Below, piece by piece: positions 1 to 11,500 of a stretch of DNA of 64,000 bases. The stretch covers positions 24,712,001 through 24,776,000 of the forward strand of contig CM059583.1 of NCBI GenBank assembly GCA_030407085.1. The letters run 5' to 3'. Source of the stretch: Trichopria drosophilae (lineage: Eukaryota > Arthropoda > Insecta > Hymenoptera > Diapriidae). The position numbers and the translations under genes are program-made. The notes under the pieces were generated by a model. The model worked only from the letters and a program-made list of their open reading frames with translations, was not told the DNA's origin and did not search any database. Each line of letters starts with the position of its first letter. Position 1 is the first letter of the stretch.

Positions 1-135
1 TAACTTGATGCGGCTGAATAGGCTTCAAATATGGTTTCAGCTATCCCAAAAACCTAACGGAAACGTGGCATAGACTTGTAATTGCAAGTTATTCTTCATT
101 TTAACATTTTAAGACCTAATTATAGTATTTTTTTA

Positions 136-255
136 GGTCTTTTGAGGTTATGTCGAAAATCTAACGTGATGGGATTAAATGGACTTCGCAATCAGATACA
201 CCGACTTAGAAAACGTATTACAGACGCAGTCCGATCTCCGATCCGAAGAAGAAAG
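136..255 (+). CDS. candidate internal coding exon, gene unknown
   Basis: A 120-bp segment bounded by a good acceptor (T-rich run ending in AG at 134-135) and a donor AAG|GTACTT at 256. It is open from end to end in the frame that reads LLRLCRKSNVMGLNG and ends in an arginine-rich SPIRRRK; a second frame (from ATG 179, beginning MDFAIRYTDLENV) is also open up to the same donor and has C-rich third positions, so the true frame is unresolved. It is richer in GC than its surroundings. No partner exon is recognised in the window and I do not recognise the protein. It could be a chance ORF. Confidence 0.25.
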
Positions 256-2470
256 GTACTTTTTGTTTTGTGTGCCTGTGACCGTTCACTGAATAAAAAA
301 TTTACTTCTTTTAACGCAAATATATTTACTTGAGATTGTTTTACTTGAATCAAGTACTCATGCGATTGAAATAAGTTCTCATTGGTTCAAGAGTAGATTT
401 ATATCCTTCAAGTAAATAATTTTCTTGGCATATTATATCCCACACTAAAAAATTATTGTGTTGAATCAAGATATTATTTACTTGAAACAAAGAAATAATT
501 TTTACTTAAAGATAGTAAATCAGATTTTTTAAAAGAAGTAAATCATTTTAAACAAATATTTTACCAGAGAAATCGTGTGTTTAGATTTGGAAATGGTTAA
601 AACATGATAAATATGTTCCTGGCAGCAATCAACTCATATCGAAACAAAATGTACTTGATTCAAGTGAATCATTATTGTAATTTTGGATCTCAGTGCGGCA
701 GCTATAACTATTTACTAGATTTTTTTGGACCATTTTTTATTGCTCGTGTTTTAGCTTTATTGTGAAAAAAACGTAAGAAAAACATTGTGGATGGTCTGAA
801 TTATTGTTTGAACACGTTACATAATATACTATTAAAATAAACAATCTGAAAGTTGACGACCGTTTTCTAATGAAGTTGATAAAGCAATCAACCATATTTT
901 TGGTACATTATAGATAATTGGGATGAATTTAGGTTTATGATTTCACACCTACTCCCTAAATTCCTTGGAGCGAAAATTGAGCCACTCTTTCACGAACAGC
1001 ACGTGGCATTAAAAGTTAAAACCATTGCTTAACTTTTTCCAGGTTATATTTACGAAATATTTATAACACAACAGTCCAAAGTACTTTTTTACGAGAATCA
1101 AACGATACTATTCTGAAGATAAACTTGCGAAATCTAATCTCAATCTCAAGTTTTAAGTTGGATTTTAATTGTTACTACTTCAATTGTAGCCCAATCGATT
1201 TTCACCTATGTTAATCAAAATCTAAATAGGAAGTTACTAAAACGTATTGCTGCATTTCTACTAACTATTCCAAACATTAAACATAACGTCACTACTGTAA
1301 CTTTTAAACTGAGTTTTGTTTTCAGAAAGTTCCAGAAACTGTAAATGCACTCCGCGCAACATGTTCATTTTAAAATAGCAGGGAACAAATTCTTGACTTA
1401 TTATCAGCACTTTGAAAACAACAAAATAATCCAGGAAATAGAAATAACGAAACGTTTCCGTTGCCAAAAACTAAAATTGGTTTGAGTGTTTTCATAATTA
1501 GCACGCACAAGTCAGAACGTGAAACCACGAATTTTGCAGGAATTCTAAGAAAATTCGCGAAACTAAATGTCACTGCTCTTAAGTGTTTTACCGGACATTC
1601 GTCAAGCGTTCTTCATGTCAGATTATGGGTAATTTTTTTTAATTTGGCAGGAGGTAATTATGGTTTTCTTCTTACTATTATTTTTATTACGAGTGCTTTA
1701 CTTATAAATTATGAGACAAATTTAAGATTTCGAACCCAAAATGTGCAGTTTCATAGCCAGAATGTCCTCCAAAAAAGTAATGAAATGAGAAATTTTGAAT
1801 AGTTTTGGAGCGTTACAAATATTTGTAAAAAAAAAGCTTCTTGTTTAGGTTGCCTACAAAAATGAAAAAAAAAACGATTCTAAGAAATATAGAAATTAAA
1901 AATTGACCTCGAATTTCAAGGTAAAATTTGATTATTTTTAAATTTTGTCACTAACATATTGCCCAAAAAAGGCCTTGAAAAATCCCTACTTACACGTCAA
2001 TTTTTATGCATCCTACTTGTAAGTATAATTAATCGAAAAATCCATTTCAAAAAGGCAAGATTTTAAAACTCTACTACTAAGAAAATATTTATTAAAATTC
2101 CATAATACATTATGTATTAACTTCCACTAACAATAACAACATTTTTTTTTAACAGGAAAAACCCCTCGTTTATGGGAAATGATTCACATATTCATAAATT
2201 TCGCGCAATTGTTTAAAAAATCCTTTAGGAACCATTTCTTATGTATTTGACCTCGCTCTTTCAGAGTCTGCAATAAAAAAAAATGAATTTTCAAAAAGTT
2301 ACAGCCTTTTTTTAAAGAAAAATCGAAATTTTTGACAATTTTCTTTCAGAAATGAATTAATTTTTCATATAGCAGGTCACCAGAGCAAATTTAATGATGG
2401 CGGCTCAAAAATGTTGGCGGAAGAATTTTTTCCCCACAAATATTAATAATCTATGTATCCTTATGTTTTT
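256..2470. other. AT-rich spacer, no gene seen
   Basis: Non-coding, AT-rich sequence. A loose motif with TACTTGAA and TTCAAGTA recurs around 340-560 and 645-675. Short ORFs at 1261-1802 overlap each other on both strands and show neither splice structure nor codon bias. Confidence 0.5.
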
Positions 2471-2481
2471 CAATTTTCTAT

Positions 2482-2720
2482 TTGTCTGGCGTTGAGTATC
2501 TAAATATTTCTCGGGTCACTCATAACGAATCTGAAGTCAGATTTCAAAAATTCAAAATGGCGGAACCAATATGGCGGACGATATTTTTAAAAATATGTTC
2601 GGAATCTTGTAAAACTGATTACTCGGGGGGTTTTGGGGTCGCTGATAACGAATCTGAAGTCAGATTTCAAAAATTCAAAATGGCGGATAATAAATGGTTC
2701 TTGAAGGATTTTTTACATTC
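2482..2720 (+). repeat. two tandem copies of the dispersed 'AAAATGGCGG' repeat
   Basis: The block CATAACGAATCTGAAGTC...TTCAAAATGGCGGA occurs at about 2520-2565 and again at about 2643-2687, a spacing of roughly 122 bp. The same core (a GGGTCGCTGAT... start, a CAGATTTTCAAAATTC middle, an AAAATGGCGGA end) recurs at 13190-13370, 40015-40085, 44240-44430 and, inverted, at 58640-58800 and 59025-59080. The 80-aa ORF here is a by-product of the repeat. Confidence 0.75.
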
Positions 2721-2770
2721 TTAATCGCCGAGAAAATGAAAGTTGAAAATGAACGAAAAAAAGTGTCTGT

Positions 2771-2790
2771 GCCGACGTTAAAGGGTTAAC
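2771..2790. repeat. possible piggyBac-like TIR end (weak)
   Basis: The string AAAGGGTTAAC resembles a TTAA-flanked terminus such as the one seen in both orientations at 15105-15192. No partner end was located. Confidence 0.15.
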
Positions 2791-3034
2791 CTAACCGAAT
2801 ATGTCAGTATATACTGAGTCATTTTTAAAATTAATTACCTACTATCGGTCAAGAAGATTTTTCACACAGCTTTTGATTATTCACAGAATTGTCGTATCTA
2901 AAACAATTAGGCAATTACCTAGCAGGTACCAGAATATTGAAGGGGGGAAACTTGAAAATCATACATATATTTCATGAAAAATTTTAGTAGGCCTTCCACG
3001 TACGATTTCTCGAATTCCACAAAACTTAGGCCAC

Positions 3035-3480
3035 CAATTCGCACATCCTGCAAGAAGCCGACCAGCGGGTCGCTGGCTTATCTCGCGTCCTTGGCAGGAG
3101 ACCCGCTTCGGCAAGTCGTAACTTAAGATTTTGGCCCATTCGGGCCGAAGACTTAAGACTTGCTAGAAGCCAGGTGAGGTTCGCGCAGCAGCCCGACGGT
3201 TTCGTTGTTCTTGTTGATCAGGTCGATAATACAACAACCCAACGTGAAAGCGGCGTCATATCTGCAGGCACACGCACGCACCCGACACACACGCAACATT
3301 GGGCGGTCTCCGTAGTCGAGATTCCGACACACCCACGCTAAGGTATGCATATGTGTATGCACGATGGTGTCATAATTTTATCGCACACCAGTAGCCTTCC
3401 ACGGAATACGTGCAAGGAATACACATGGGGACCCAGGTTCGTTGTGACGCCGACGCGCGACGTCGGTTCTCCCTACTGAA
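3035..3480. other. GC- and CpG-rich island
   Basis: This stretch is much richer in G, C and CpG than its neighbours and contains a CA-rich run (about 3265-3300) and a short inverted motif around TTGGCCCATTCGGGCCGAAG (about 3131-3150). It could be a promoter or first exon of a gene whose other exons lie outside, or a decayed mobile element. The 69-aa minus-strand ORF at 3153-3362 is cysteine-rich but its repetitive MHTHMHT start follows the CA run, so I do not call it a protein. Confidence 0.35.
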
Positions 3481-3605
3481 TATTGACGTTTTCAAAGTCC
3501 CTGCATGAATTCTCCACGAATTCTTTTTATAAATTCGATGATCAAGACGTATTCCTGCCGATTAGTAATGCTGGTCGACAAAAAATTACTTGCATTCTGA
3601 TTCAA

Positions 3606-4175
3606 GCATCGGACTAGACACCTCTTGTAGAGTTTTCATCGCTGAACACGAATCTGGCATCAAAAGTTGTCCGTTATGTCGAGATTTCAAGAAAAAACGG
3701 ATTCAAAAACTCAAAATCTCTGTTTTTTGACGTTTTCGATCACGTGTAGAAAGTCAAGCAGATGTGCTACAAGTTTCTAACTAGGCTGTAACTGAAGCTC
3801 GAACCTTCAGCTAAAAGAATCAAATCAAAAAGACACTCCATTAGTCATCAATTTTTATGTAGTATACACATTTTTCACGTACACACGCCTAGTACTCGCA
3901 CTTACACAGCCGTGCATACATGCATGAAAATCTATCATAGATTCAGTGTCTATTCGATTTGATTCTTTTAGCTGAAGCTTCCAGCTTTAATTTAAGCCTA
4001 GTTAGAGACTTGTAGCACATTTGCTTCACTTTCTACACGTGATCAAAAATTGAAAAAACAGAGTTTTTCGACTTTTTGAACCCGTTTTTCTCAATATGTC
4101 GACGTGATGGGCAATTTTTCAAGCTAGATTCATGTTCAGCGATGAAAAATCTGTAAGAAGTGTCTAGTCCGATGC
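3606..4175. mobile_element. fold-back element, ~230-bp arms
   Basis: The left arm (3606-3836) and right arm (3946-4175) are imperfect reverse complements around a ~110-bp loop. Matching anchors are GCATCGGACTAGACAC with GTGTCTAGTCCGATGC at the outer ends and AGCTAAAAGAATCAAATC with GATTTGATTCTTTTAGCT at the inner ends; ATCGCTGAAC...GAATC and GATCACGTGTAGAAAGT also pair. No ORF lies inside, so this is a non-autonomous fold-back or MITE-like element. Target duplications were not resolved. Confidence 0.8.
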
Positions 4176-4677
4176 AGTGCAACTTGGGAGCAAAGTGTGT
4201 ATTTTCCGACGACGTCGAGTTTCCGCAATACAGGGAGCAAAATAATCATTTGACGCTCAGAGTTCTATGAATGTCTTCGGAATTGTTTCATTGAAAGCTT
4301 TTTCTGTCAAAAAGTCTTGATTTAAATAAGTATTTTCGCAAAAGAATTTGCCTTTTTCATTTGAACTGGAGACATTGACAGTATCAATAAGGAACTTTCG
4401 AAAGTCCCGTAAGGACTTGAAATGTTAAATTGTTAAAAGAGACACGACATAAGCTTTTCGTTTCAAGATTTGAATTATGATCGCTTCGTATTCTGCATTT
4501 ACTCGACGTAGCGTAAAATTGCAAAAGTGAAATCAAGGTAATTTCAGGAGCTCGAAACGATATTAGGAATAATAATGTGATTTGCAAAATGGTAGGTACA
4601 CACATGCTTTGCTCAGACCGACGTCAACGGCGAAATGCCGTATTAATACGTATATATATAGGAACCTTATCAAATAT

Positions 4678-4940
4678 TCATAAGAAACTGAAGTCGTCGG
4701 TCGCATATTCCTGGTTTATACTGGGCGACAATTGATTTCGGATAGGGCTCCTGATAACGGAACGTTGGTGACGGGAGTTCTTCTCATTGTCAGACGGCCA
4801 GACACGAGTTGACATTCTTGCGCAATAAGGCCAGTCCATGAAAGTCGAGTTACGATATTTTTGGAGCGGAAGTTTCCGCCAGCGATTATCCACATTTCTT
4901 CGAATTTGTCTTTTGCACTATTCACAGAGACAAATTTCAT
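4678..4940 (-). other. GC-richer single-copy-looking segment, possible exon
   Basis: This segment is less AT-rich than its flanks and holds two overlapping minus-strand ORFs (74 and 71 aa). The upper one begins MKFVSVNSAKDKFEEMWIIA, which looks protein-like. I found no convincing acceptor or donor at its ends and no partner exon. It could equally be decayed coding DNA of a mobile element. Confidence 0.15.
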
Positions 4941-5019
4941 AAGGTTTGATTAGAATTCCGAATAGATTTCACTGAATGAAGGGTAAGATTATAAAAATCG
5001 AAATTTCAAATTTACATCC

Positions 5020-5560
5020 TTCATAATGGATTCACCATTTTGAATTTATTTTTATTCATTTCATTTTGAAACTTCAACAACACATTTATAATCGGAGACC
5101 TATATAATTCCATTACACCGTTTTTGTTAAAAATCTATCGAAATGTCTAACTTTTGTCAGCAATTTTTAAGCCCCCATTTTGAATTTTGGAAATCGTGTA
5201 ACAGATTTGTAATCAACCATTTTAAAAATCGCATGTTCCAATATTTTTTATTTTAAAATCTGTATTTAAATCACTGATAAATTAAAAATGTAAAAATTTC
5301 CTTAACAATGGAGACATATTTAAACGGCCATTTTAAATTTTGAAATTTCAACATCAGATTCGTAATCGGAGACTGATATAATTTCATTACACCCAATTTC
5401 TTAAAAATCAGTAGAAAATTCTAATTTTTTTCTGCCACTTTGGATCCGTTATTCTAAATTTGTAAAAAAATAAAAATTTCCGTAAAAATGGTGCCATTTT
5501 GAATTTTTAATCGCACCGATAATAATATTTTAGTACACTTAAGTATACCACTCGATCCAA
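5020..5560. repeat. degenerate tandem duplication with CCATTTTGAATTT units
   Basis: The series ATAATCGGAGACC, TATATAATTCCATTACACC, TTAAAAATCTATCGAAA at about 5090-5150 is repeated, diverged, at about 5360-5420, a period of roughly 270 bp. Units include CCATTTTGAATTTT, a relative of the inverted AAAATGGCGG family. Confidence 0.55.
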
Positions 5561-7400
5561 ACTTACAATTGGATAAAGTCTGCGTATGAAAAATTAAGAA
5601 TTTATTCAAAAAAACTTTTTATTTGTCACGTTTTTTGGCTTTCAAACCGCCATTTTGAGTAAACATATAATTCAAAGTGGACTGTAGATTCGGAAAAATT
5701 AGTGGGAATGCAACCTGAATATTTCCGAACGATAGTTTAACTAAAGATCGACAATAATAGTAAAATAAAATGGCTGCTGAAAATCCGACAATATCGTTGA
5801 AATACATTATTCTTTTGTATTTGTTCATGACCTTCGAGAAAATGGCGTAGAAATCAGAGACTGGCGACAATAGTCGAACAAAATATAGTTTAATGCAAAA
5901 TATCGACAAATTATAAAAAAATGTTGTTTCGAAAGCAAAATATTAAATTTAAAAATGCCGCATTTTAATGGTATTTTTAGTCGCCAATTTGAGTTCCATC
6001 ATTTGATTTTACTATTTTAGTGTATATTTGATCATATCACATCGTTGTCAAACGTTCAGTACCATTTCCGGTTTGCTGATAACGATAAATGTGAGCGATG
6101 AAATGTTTTTACTACATTCCTACATTTTGAATCCACTTCGAGATTAATATAAATTGTCCTGAGACTATAAATTTAGCTGAATCGATAATGTATTTCAAGG
6201 GGAAAGTATTGAATTACGAAAAAAACAAAAATAATTTAAATACCAAAACAAACAAAAATGGGTTAAGTAATTATGGCATGTACATCGACATGTGGTTAAT
6301 TGCTGTTATAGTTAACTGCATGGAAGTAGTAAAATTTACTATACAAGGATTAATTAGTTGGTTTTACTATCTTAATTAAATGCAAGTAGTAAAATTCGTT
6401 GCCTATAATTAAATCTGTACTTCCTTTTGGTGCAGTTTATTTTCAGCTGTACGAAATTCCCAATACAACTATAAATTTAATTGAATTTAATTAGAATTTT
6501 ATTAAAATATAAATGAAAAGTGGAATGTTTTCAAAAAAGAGTTTTAAAAAATCGATTGTTTTTATTACTTTTATACTAATTTTGTATTTTATAGTTAACC
6601 ACCAAAGAATTTGAAAAAATTCCTTATGAAATGTTGAGTTAATGTTGGATTAGTTTAACAGTTACAATTTTATTTCAGTAATTTGACTGCATTCTTAGCC
6701 TATTCATTTTTTACATAATTTTTTCTATTCATAAACAAATATTAAAAATTGGATTGTATATTAAAAATTTTTGTTATTAAAAATTACAACACATTTATAC
6801 TAGTTAGTTTTCTTGTTAGGTCTACCGTTCAGTTTCTGTTTAGGTACTGGTTAGTTTCTATGACTGTACTTTTACATTGTACTATCTGAGCTAGTAAAAA
6901 CCATTTCGGATAGAATAGAAAAATTTATCGTTAATCGATATATTTCTTTTGTATAAATCACGGGAGGAATGTTAAATACGTTTCCGAACATAGGAAAGAG
7001 GAAAATTTAATACATTTATTATATAATGTAAGCACATTATTTTTTTATAACGATAAAATGAATTAGTAGCAACTACTAACTAGTAGGATGAAACAAAACC
7101 ACCGTTTTTTTTTTAATTTTAATAACTACATAGTGACCTCGATAAATTAGGTAGCCAAGCCTACTATTTAAATAGTAAAATCAACTAAAAACATAAATAT
7201 GCCAGAATTTACTACTTAGATGGTAAAACCAACTATTTCTTTTTTTCTAGGTGGAAATAAGAAGAACCTGGAGGGTTTTTTAATCATTCGCACTCATCTA
7301 TATAATTACAGACCTGCTTATCGAAAATTGCGTTTCAATTATATATATATAACTTCAAAGCTACTAATCAACTCAAATCGCCGTTCGCAATTATAAATAC
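5561..7400. other. AT-rich spacer, no gene seen
   Basis: Very AT-rich. Motifs such as GTAGTAAAAT, and ACTACTAACTAGTAGGATG with AAACCAACTATTTCTTTTTT (about 7070-7250), hint at a decayed short TIR element; a similar AAATAGTTCC...AAATAGTAGGA string occurs at 24170-24212. The 96-aa minus-strand ORF at 5619-5909 has no recognisable domain. Confidence 0.4.
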
Positions 7401-7401
7401 A

Positions 7402-7885
7402 TTACCCATACAGCGCGTAATATTACAGTAGTGTTTTAGTTACATCGCAATATTACTGTAGTATTACAGTGAGATTCCTCAGTTACATTATAGTAATGTT
7501 ACTGTAACACAAAATGTCCGCCAGTTTTAATATTACCGTGACAACTACAAATATGTTACAATGATATTTCTGAACTATTGCGAAGTAATATTACAAAGTA
7601 ACGTAACATAGTATTACTGAAAATGAAATGTATTACTGCAGCGCGAAATGTTCGCCCTCTGTAATATTACTGTGGTTTATCTTTATGTTACAGCAACATC
7701 TCCGGCACATTTCAGTGTAATATTATATATAATATAGTTACAGGGTAATATCACTGTTATCTTATTGTACTATCTCAGTGTAATACATTACATTGTGGTA
7801 TTGCTGTTATTTCTGCAATGTAACAAAGTTTATGTAATATTCTATGCATTATTACTGTATAATATAACCATAATATTATGTGTAC
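7402..7885. repeat. TAATATTAC satellite block 1
   Basis: The block begins CCCATACAGCGCGTAATATT and continues as diverged units of TAATATTAC, TGTTACTGTAA and ACAGTAATATT. It ends near ATAATATTATGTGTACAGAG (about 7870-7890), an inverted version of the start (…GYRCACATAATATTA). A bounded element made of degenerate satellite units is more likely than an open-ended satellite. Confidence 0.7.
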
Positions 7886-7904
7886 AGAGAGAATATTTTT
7901 ATAT

Positions 7905-8600
7905 TTGAGGATTAAAGTGCGAAAAATTGTTTTTTTCCAAAAAAATCACACATTAATTGTAAAAACAAAATTTCAGTCGTAAATGAAATAAGATTGGGTG
8001 ATTCTTATAGATTTTCGACCACTGAATGTCAATTCAGGCACGTCATTCGCCATCGTGTCTGAGATTTTTAATATTTGAGGTTTATAGCGCGAAAAACTTT
8101 TAAGTCTTTTATTAAAGTCTCTCCGTACACTGGAGCTAAAAAAATGGAAATATGTTCAAAAAGCAGTTTTTTCACAATCCAACTTCAAACATAAAAAATG
8201 TAAAAAAGTTAAACAAATTCTGGACTAATTATCTAGTTTTGATCCATTCTGTAGTTGAATTCTTTTCTTGCACAAGATTTGTCAAGTTTCTAGGAACAAA
8301 CAAACAATTTATCGTAGTATAAACCTGAGATTTAAAAAAACTTCAGACGTCTAGAACCAATTCTGTCTCCAAATTCAGATTCAGCGGCCCAAAATCTATA
8401 AGAAAAGCCTAGTCGTGTTCCATTTTACAGCTTAAAATTTGTTTCTTGCAATAAATGTGTAAATTTTTCCGAAAAAAACAATTTTTCGCACTTTAAACCT
8501 CAAATATAAAAAAATTCGGGCGTATAGGACCAATTCTGTGCCCCAATTCGGATTCAGCGGCCCAAAATCTGTATGAAAAACCTAGTTGCGTTTCTTGCAC
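7905..8600. repeat. degenerate tandem repeat, period about 177 bp
   Basis: ACCAATTCTGT..C.AAATTC followed by AGATTCAGCGGCCCAAAATC occurs at about 8358 and again at about 8530. Related strings (ATATTTGAGG..TA.AGCGCGAAAAA) occur near 7905-7935 and 8065-8100. The core is related to the dispersed 'CTGATTACGAATCTGAG' family, seen from the other strand. Confidence 0.6.
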
Positions 8601-8983
8601 ATGATATAAGTTTATATTAAAACAATATTTTCTTATTAATATAGGAATATTTGCTGACGAGTTCTCTGTGTATGTCATCCGCTTTATTGTGTTTTTTAAT
8701 ACTTTTTCCTCTCCATTTCCAATCTTATATTCATGTATATTGACGTGATATCTGTATAACGCCCCCGAAATTGCGAAATTCGAGAAATTTATAGAGCGGG
8801 CTCAAATTCCAGCCGCCTCGACCCATCTCCAATTCCCACCAATCTCTTCTTCACTCTTCAAGCACTACCTTTCCACTCCTATCATTTCGCTTTCTTTCTG
8901 TTTATTTTGACCCCTCTTTTCCCTCTCTCTCTCACTATATATATAGCTAACGGGTGTATGTCTCATGTTTTCTACTATCACAG

Positions 8984-9142
8984 TTCATTTACGATTCGCC
9001 ACCAATGAGCCCGGGTCCCGTATATAGAAGCTTTTTGGAAACGGCCACGAGTACGTCAAGTAGTGGAAGAGCTAATACAACAATAGCGCTGATTACTCGA
9101 CGTCGAAAGGGTGTGGCAATGCCATTGAATCTTCATACGTAG
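8984..9142 (+). CDS. candidate terminal coding exon, gene unknown
   Basis: A 53-codon open segment follows a good acceptor (TTTTCTACTATCACAG at 8968-8983) and ends at TAG 9140-9142. It reads FIYDSPPMSPGPVYRSFLET, then a TSTSSSGRANTT stretch, then ITRRRKGVAMPLNLHT. It is GC-richer than its flanks and has low-complexity, basic-tail character typical of the C-terminus of a signalling or cytoskeletal protein. An ATG at 8954 would extend the ORF upstream across the acceptor but adds intron-like codons. No upstream exon was found, so its gene would have a long intron reaching left. I do not recognise the family. Confidence 0.4.
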   Translation, partial: FIYDSPPMSPGPVYRSFLETATSTSSSGRANTTIALITRRRKGVAMPLNLHT

Positions 9143-10245
9143 GAATTGCACTCGTGTGCATTTCCGTTTGCATATCTGCCTCCCTCCCTTTTTTTAATAT
9201 GTGTGGGTGTATGGTGATCTTAAATAGCATATATATTTACATGCACATTTATATACGAGTGGGCCTAAGTCCAAATTCGTTGCGTATAAGACATTCTTCT
9301 AGACATGGTCGAAATATGAATGTTTACTATTTGAATTAATAAGAAAATCAAACCAAAAGACAGACTTAAAATATTGAATTGCGCTTAGAATATATGACAA
9401 ACAGGTCTTATATATGACATAAACATGTACTAGTTAGAATTTAAAAGTCAAAATTTAATTGATATGAAAGGAGAGCTAGTAAATATTCCATGACTATTTC
9501 AGGCATGTATTTTCTGTGTTTTTTATCTCGTCATAGCCCGTTACTTAAAGAACTACAAAATAAGTACGTGCCAACGTCATGTCTGGATACTGGTAAGTAC
9601 TCATGTATCAAATAGAAACCAATTTTTATAACGGGCGCGGAAATCAGCTGCGGGGGCTCTGAGGTATCCACGACTGCGTCTAGCGGCGAAAAGAATAACT
9701 ACACTTCCTAACTTATATATGGTCACTATTGAAAATTTCACAGCCTTACTTTTTTTTCTTGCAAGTTTAGACTAAATTACCAACCAGGTAGGAATTATAT
9801 GATTTCTGTCCTCAAATTACCATCCAGAATAGTGAAATTACGAATAATATTTCTCTTCGTGTAATACGTTATTATTCAATTTGTTCAATTTCGAAACGTG
9901 ACTATAAGGAATTAATTAAATCATAATGATTGTACTAATTACGAATAGTTTCACTATGTTATTAGTATAATTTCATTTTATCAATTAAATTAGTAGTAAA
10001 TTTGACTATTTGTTTTCCACAGCTCAGGCACAGAAACAAAAACCACACGCAATGCAATTACTGATACTGCCGCTAGTAGCTGAAATGATTCAAAGCCCGG
10101 TACAGAAATGAGTTTTAATTTTGTATATGCATAACATAATCCTCTATCACTACTAGTATTATATCGTCTTTGGTTATGGTATTGCCATACATTCTCGATG
10201 GATTGCATTTAATACCGATGTCGAATTGAAATTGCTGTGTTCCTT
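9143..10245. other. AT-rich spacer, possible 3' UTR at the start
   Basis: No gene is seen. If the exon at 8984-9142 is real, the first few hundred bases would be its 3' untranslated region, though I see no canonical AATAAA soon after the stop. The region 9760-10020 contains repeated AATTAC and TAATTTGA strings. Confidence 0.35.
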
Positions 10246-11500
10246 CCCACATGACACGTAATATTTTAGCAATATTACAGGAACATTACAATATTATGGT
10301 AATATTACATGAATTTTGTAATATTGCGCTGTCATTTACGGTTGTATCACACAGTAATATGTTATACTACAATATTTCCGTAATGTTTCGAATATGATAT
10401 ACTGTAATATATCATACATGAATGTTGCATAAATATTACACTTATATTACACTGCAAAATATTACCATGTAATGTTACTATAATATTACGGTTACATTAC
10501 ATGGTAACATATAGCATTGTGACAAGATCATTACATTACGGTAATCTTTCATAGTAATATATCATATTTATGTAACATTGTAATATTACGTAAACATAAT
10601 GTGGTAATATATTACACTGCAACATTTCAGTAATATTACCATTATATTGTACTGTAGTATATCACTCGCGAACGTTGCAGTAATATTACAAACATATTAC
10701 ACTGTCATATTTCATTTTGTAATATTAGAGTAATATCACGATTACATTATATGGTAACCTATCACATCGTAACAAGACCGTTATAGTACGGTAATAGTGC
10801 CTAGTAATATGTCATATTAGAAAAACACTGTAATATTACGTAAATATAACATGATAATATATTACACTGTAACATTTTAGTAATATTTCAATTATATTAC
10901 ACTTAAATATATTTTTATGTATACATCACTTCGTAACATTACAATAATATTACTATTTCATAGTAATATATTGCACTAAAATTTAGTAACTATAGTTATA
11001 TGACGCAGTTATATATTACACTGTAAAGTTGCAGTAACATTACGGTTATATTATGCAGCATATATTTTTCTCGCAAGTGTCATAGAATTTCATAAATCAA
11101 TATATAGGCTCCACAGGCGTCTGATACACATTAACAAAACACATAATATTATGGTTATGTTAGATAGTAATATTGCAGTAATATTACAGGTAAATTACAC
11201 CGCCGCTTTCACACAAGTGATACAAATATAGCACGTAATATTACAGGAATATTGCAATATTATAGTGATGTTACACTGACTTTGTAACATCGTAGAAAGA
11301 TAACACTAATATCACAATGTAATATATTACCCTAAAACATTACAGTTAGATGACAGTGATATTACACTGTAATATATTATACTGAAACGCTGTAGCAAGA
11401 CAACAGTGATATTACCATGTAATATATAACATTGAAATGTTATGGAGATGTTACTATAACATAACTGTAATTATCACCGTAATAGTACAGAAGGTGGATA
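10246..11500. repeat. TAATATTAC satellite block 2
   Basis: The block begins CCCACATGACACGTAATATT. Consecutive units of about 49-51 bp align well between 10570 and 10800: each starts AACATT.CAGTAATATTAC, passes a TTATATTACA segment and ends GTAATATATTACACTG. Exact TAATATTAC and close variants occur throughout. No ORF of note is present. Confidence 0.8.
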
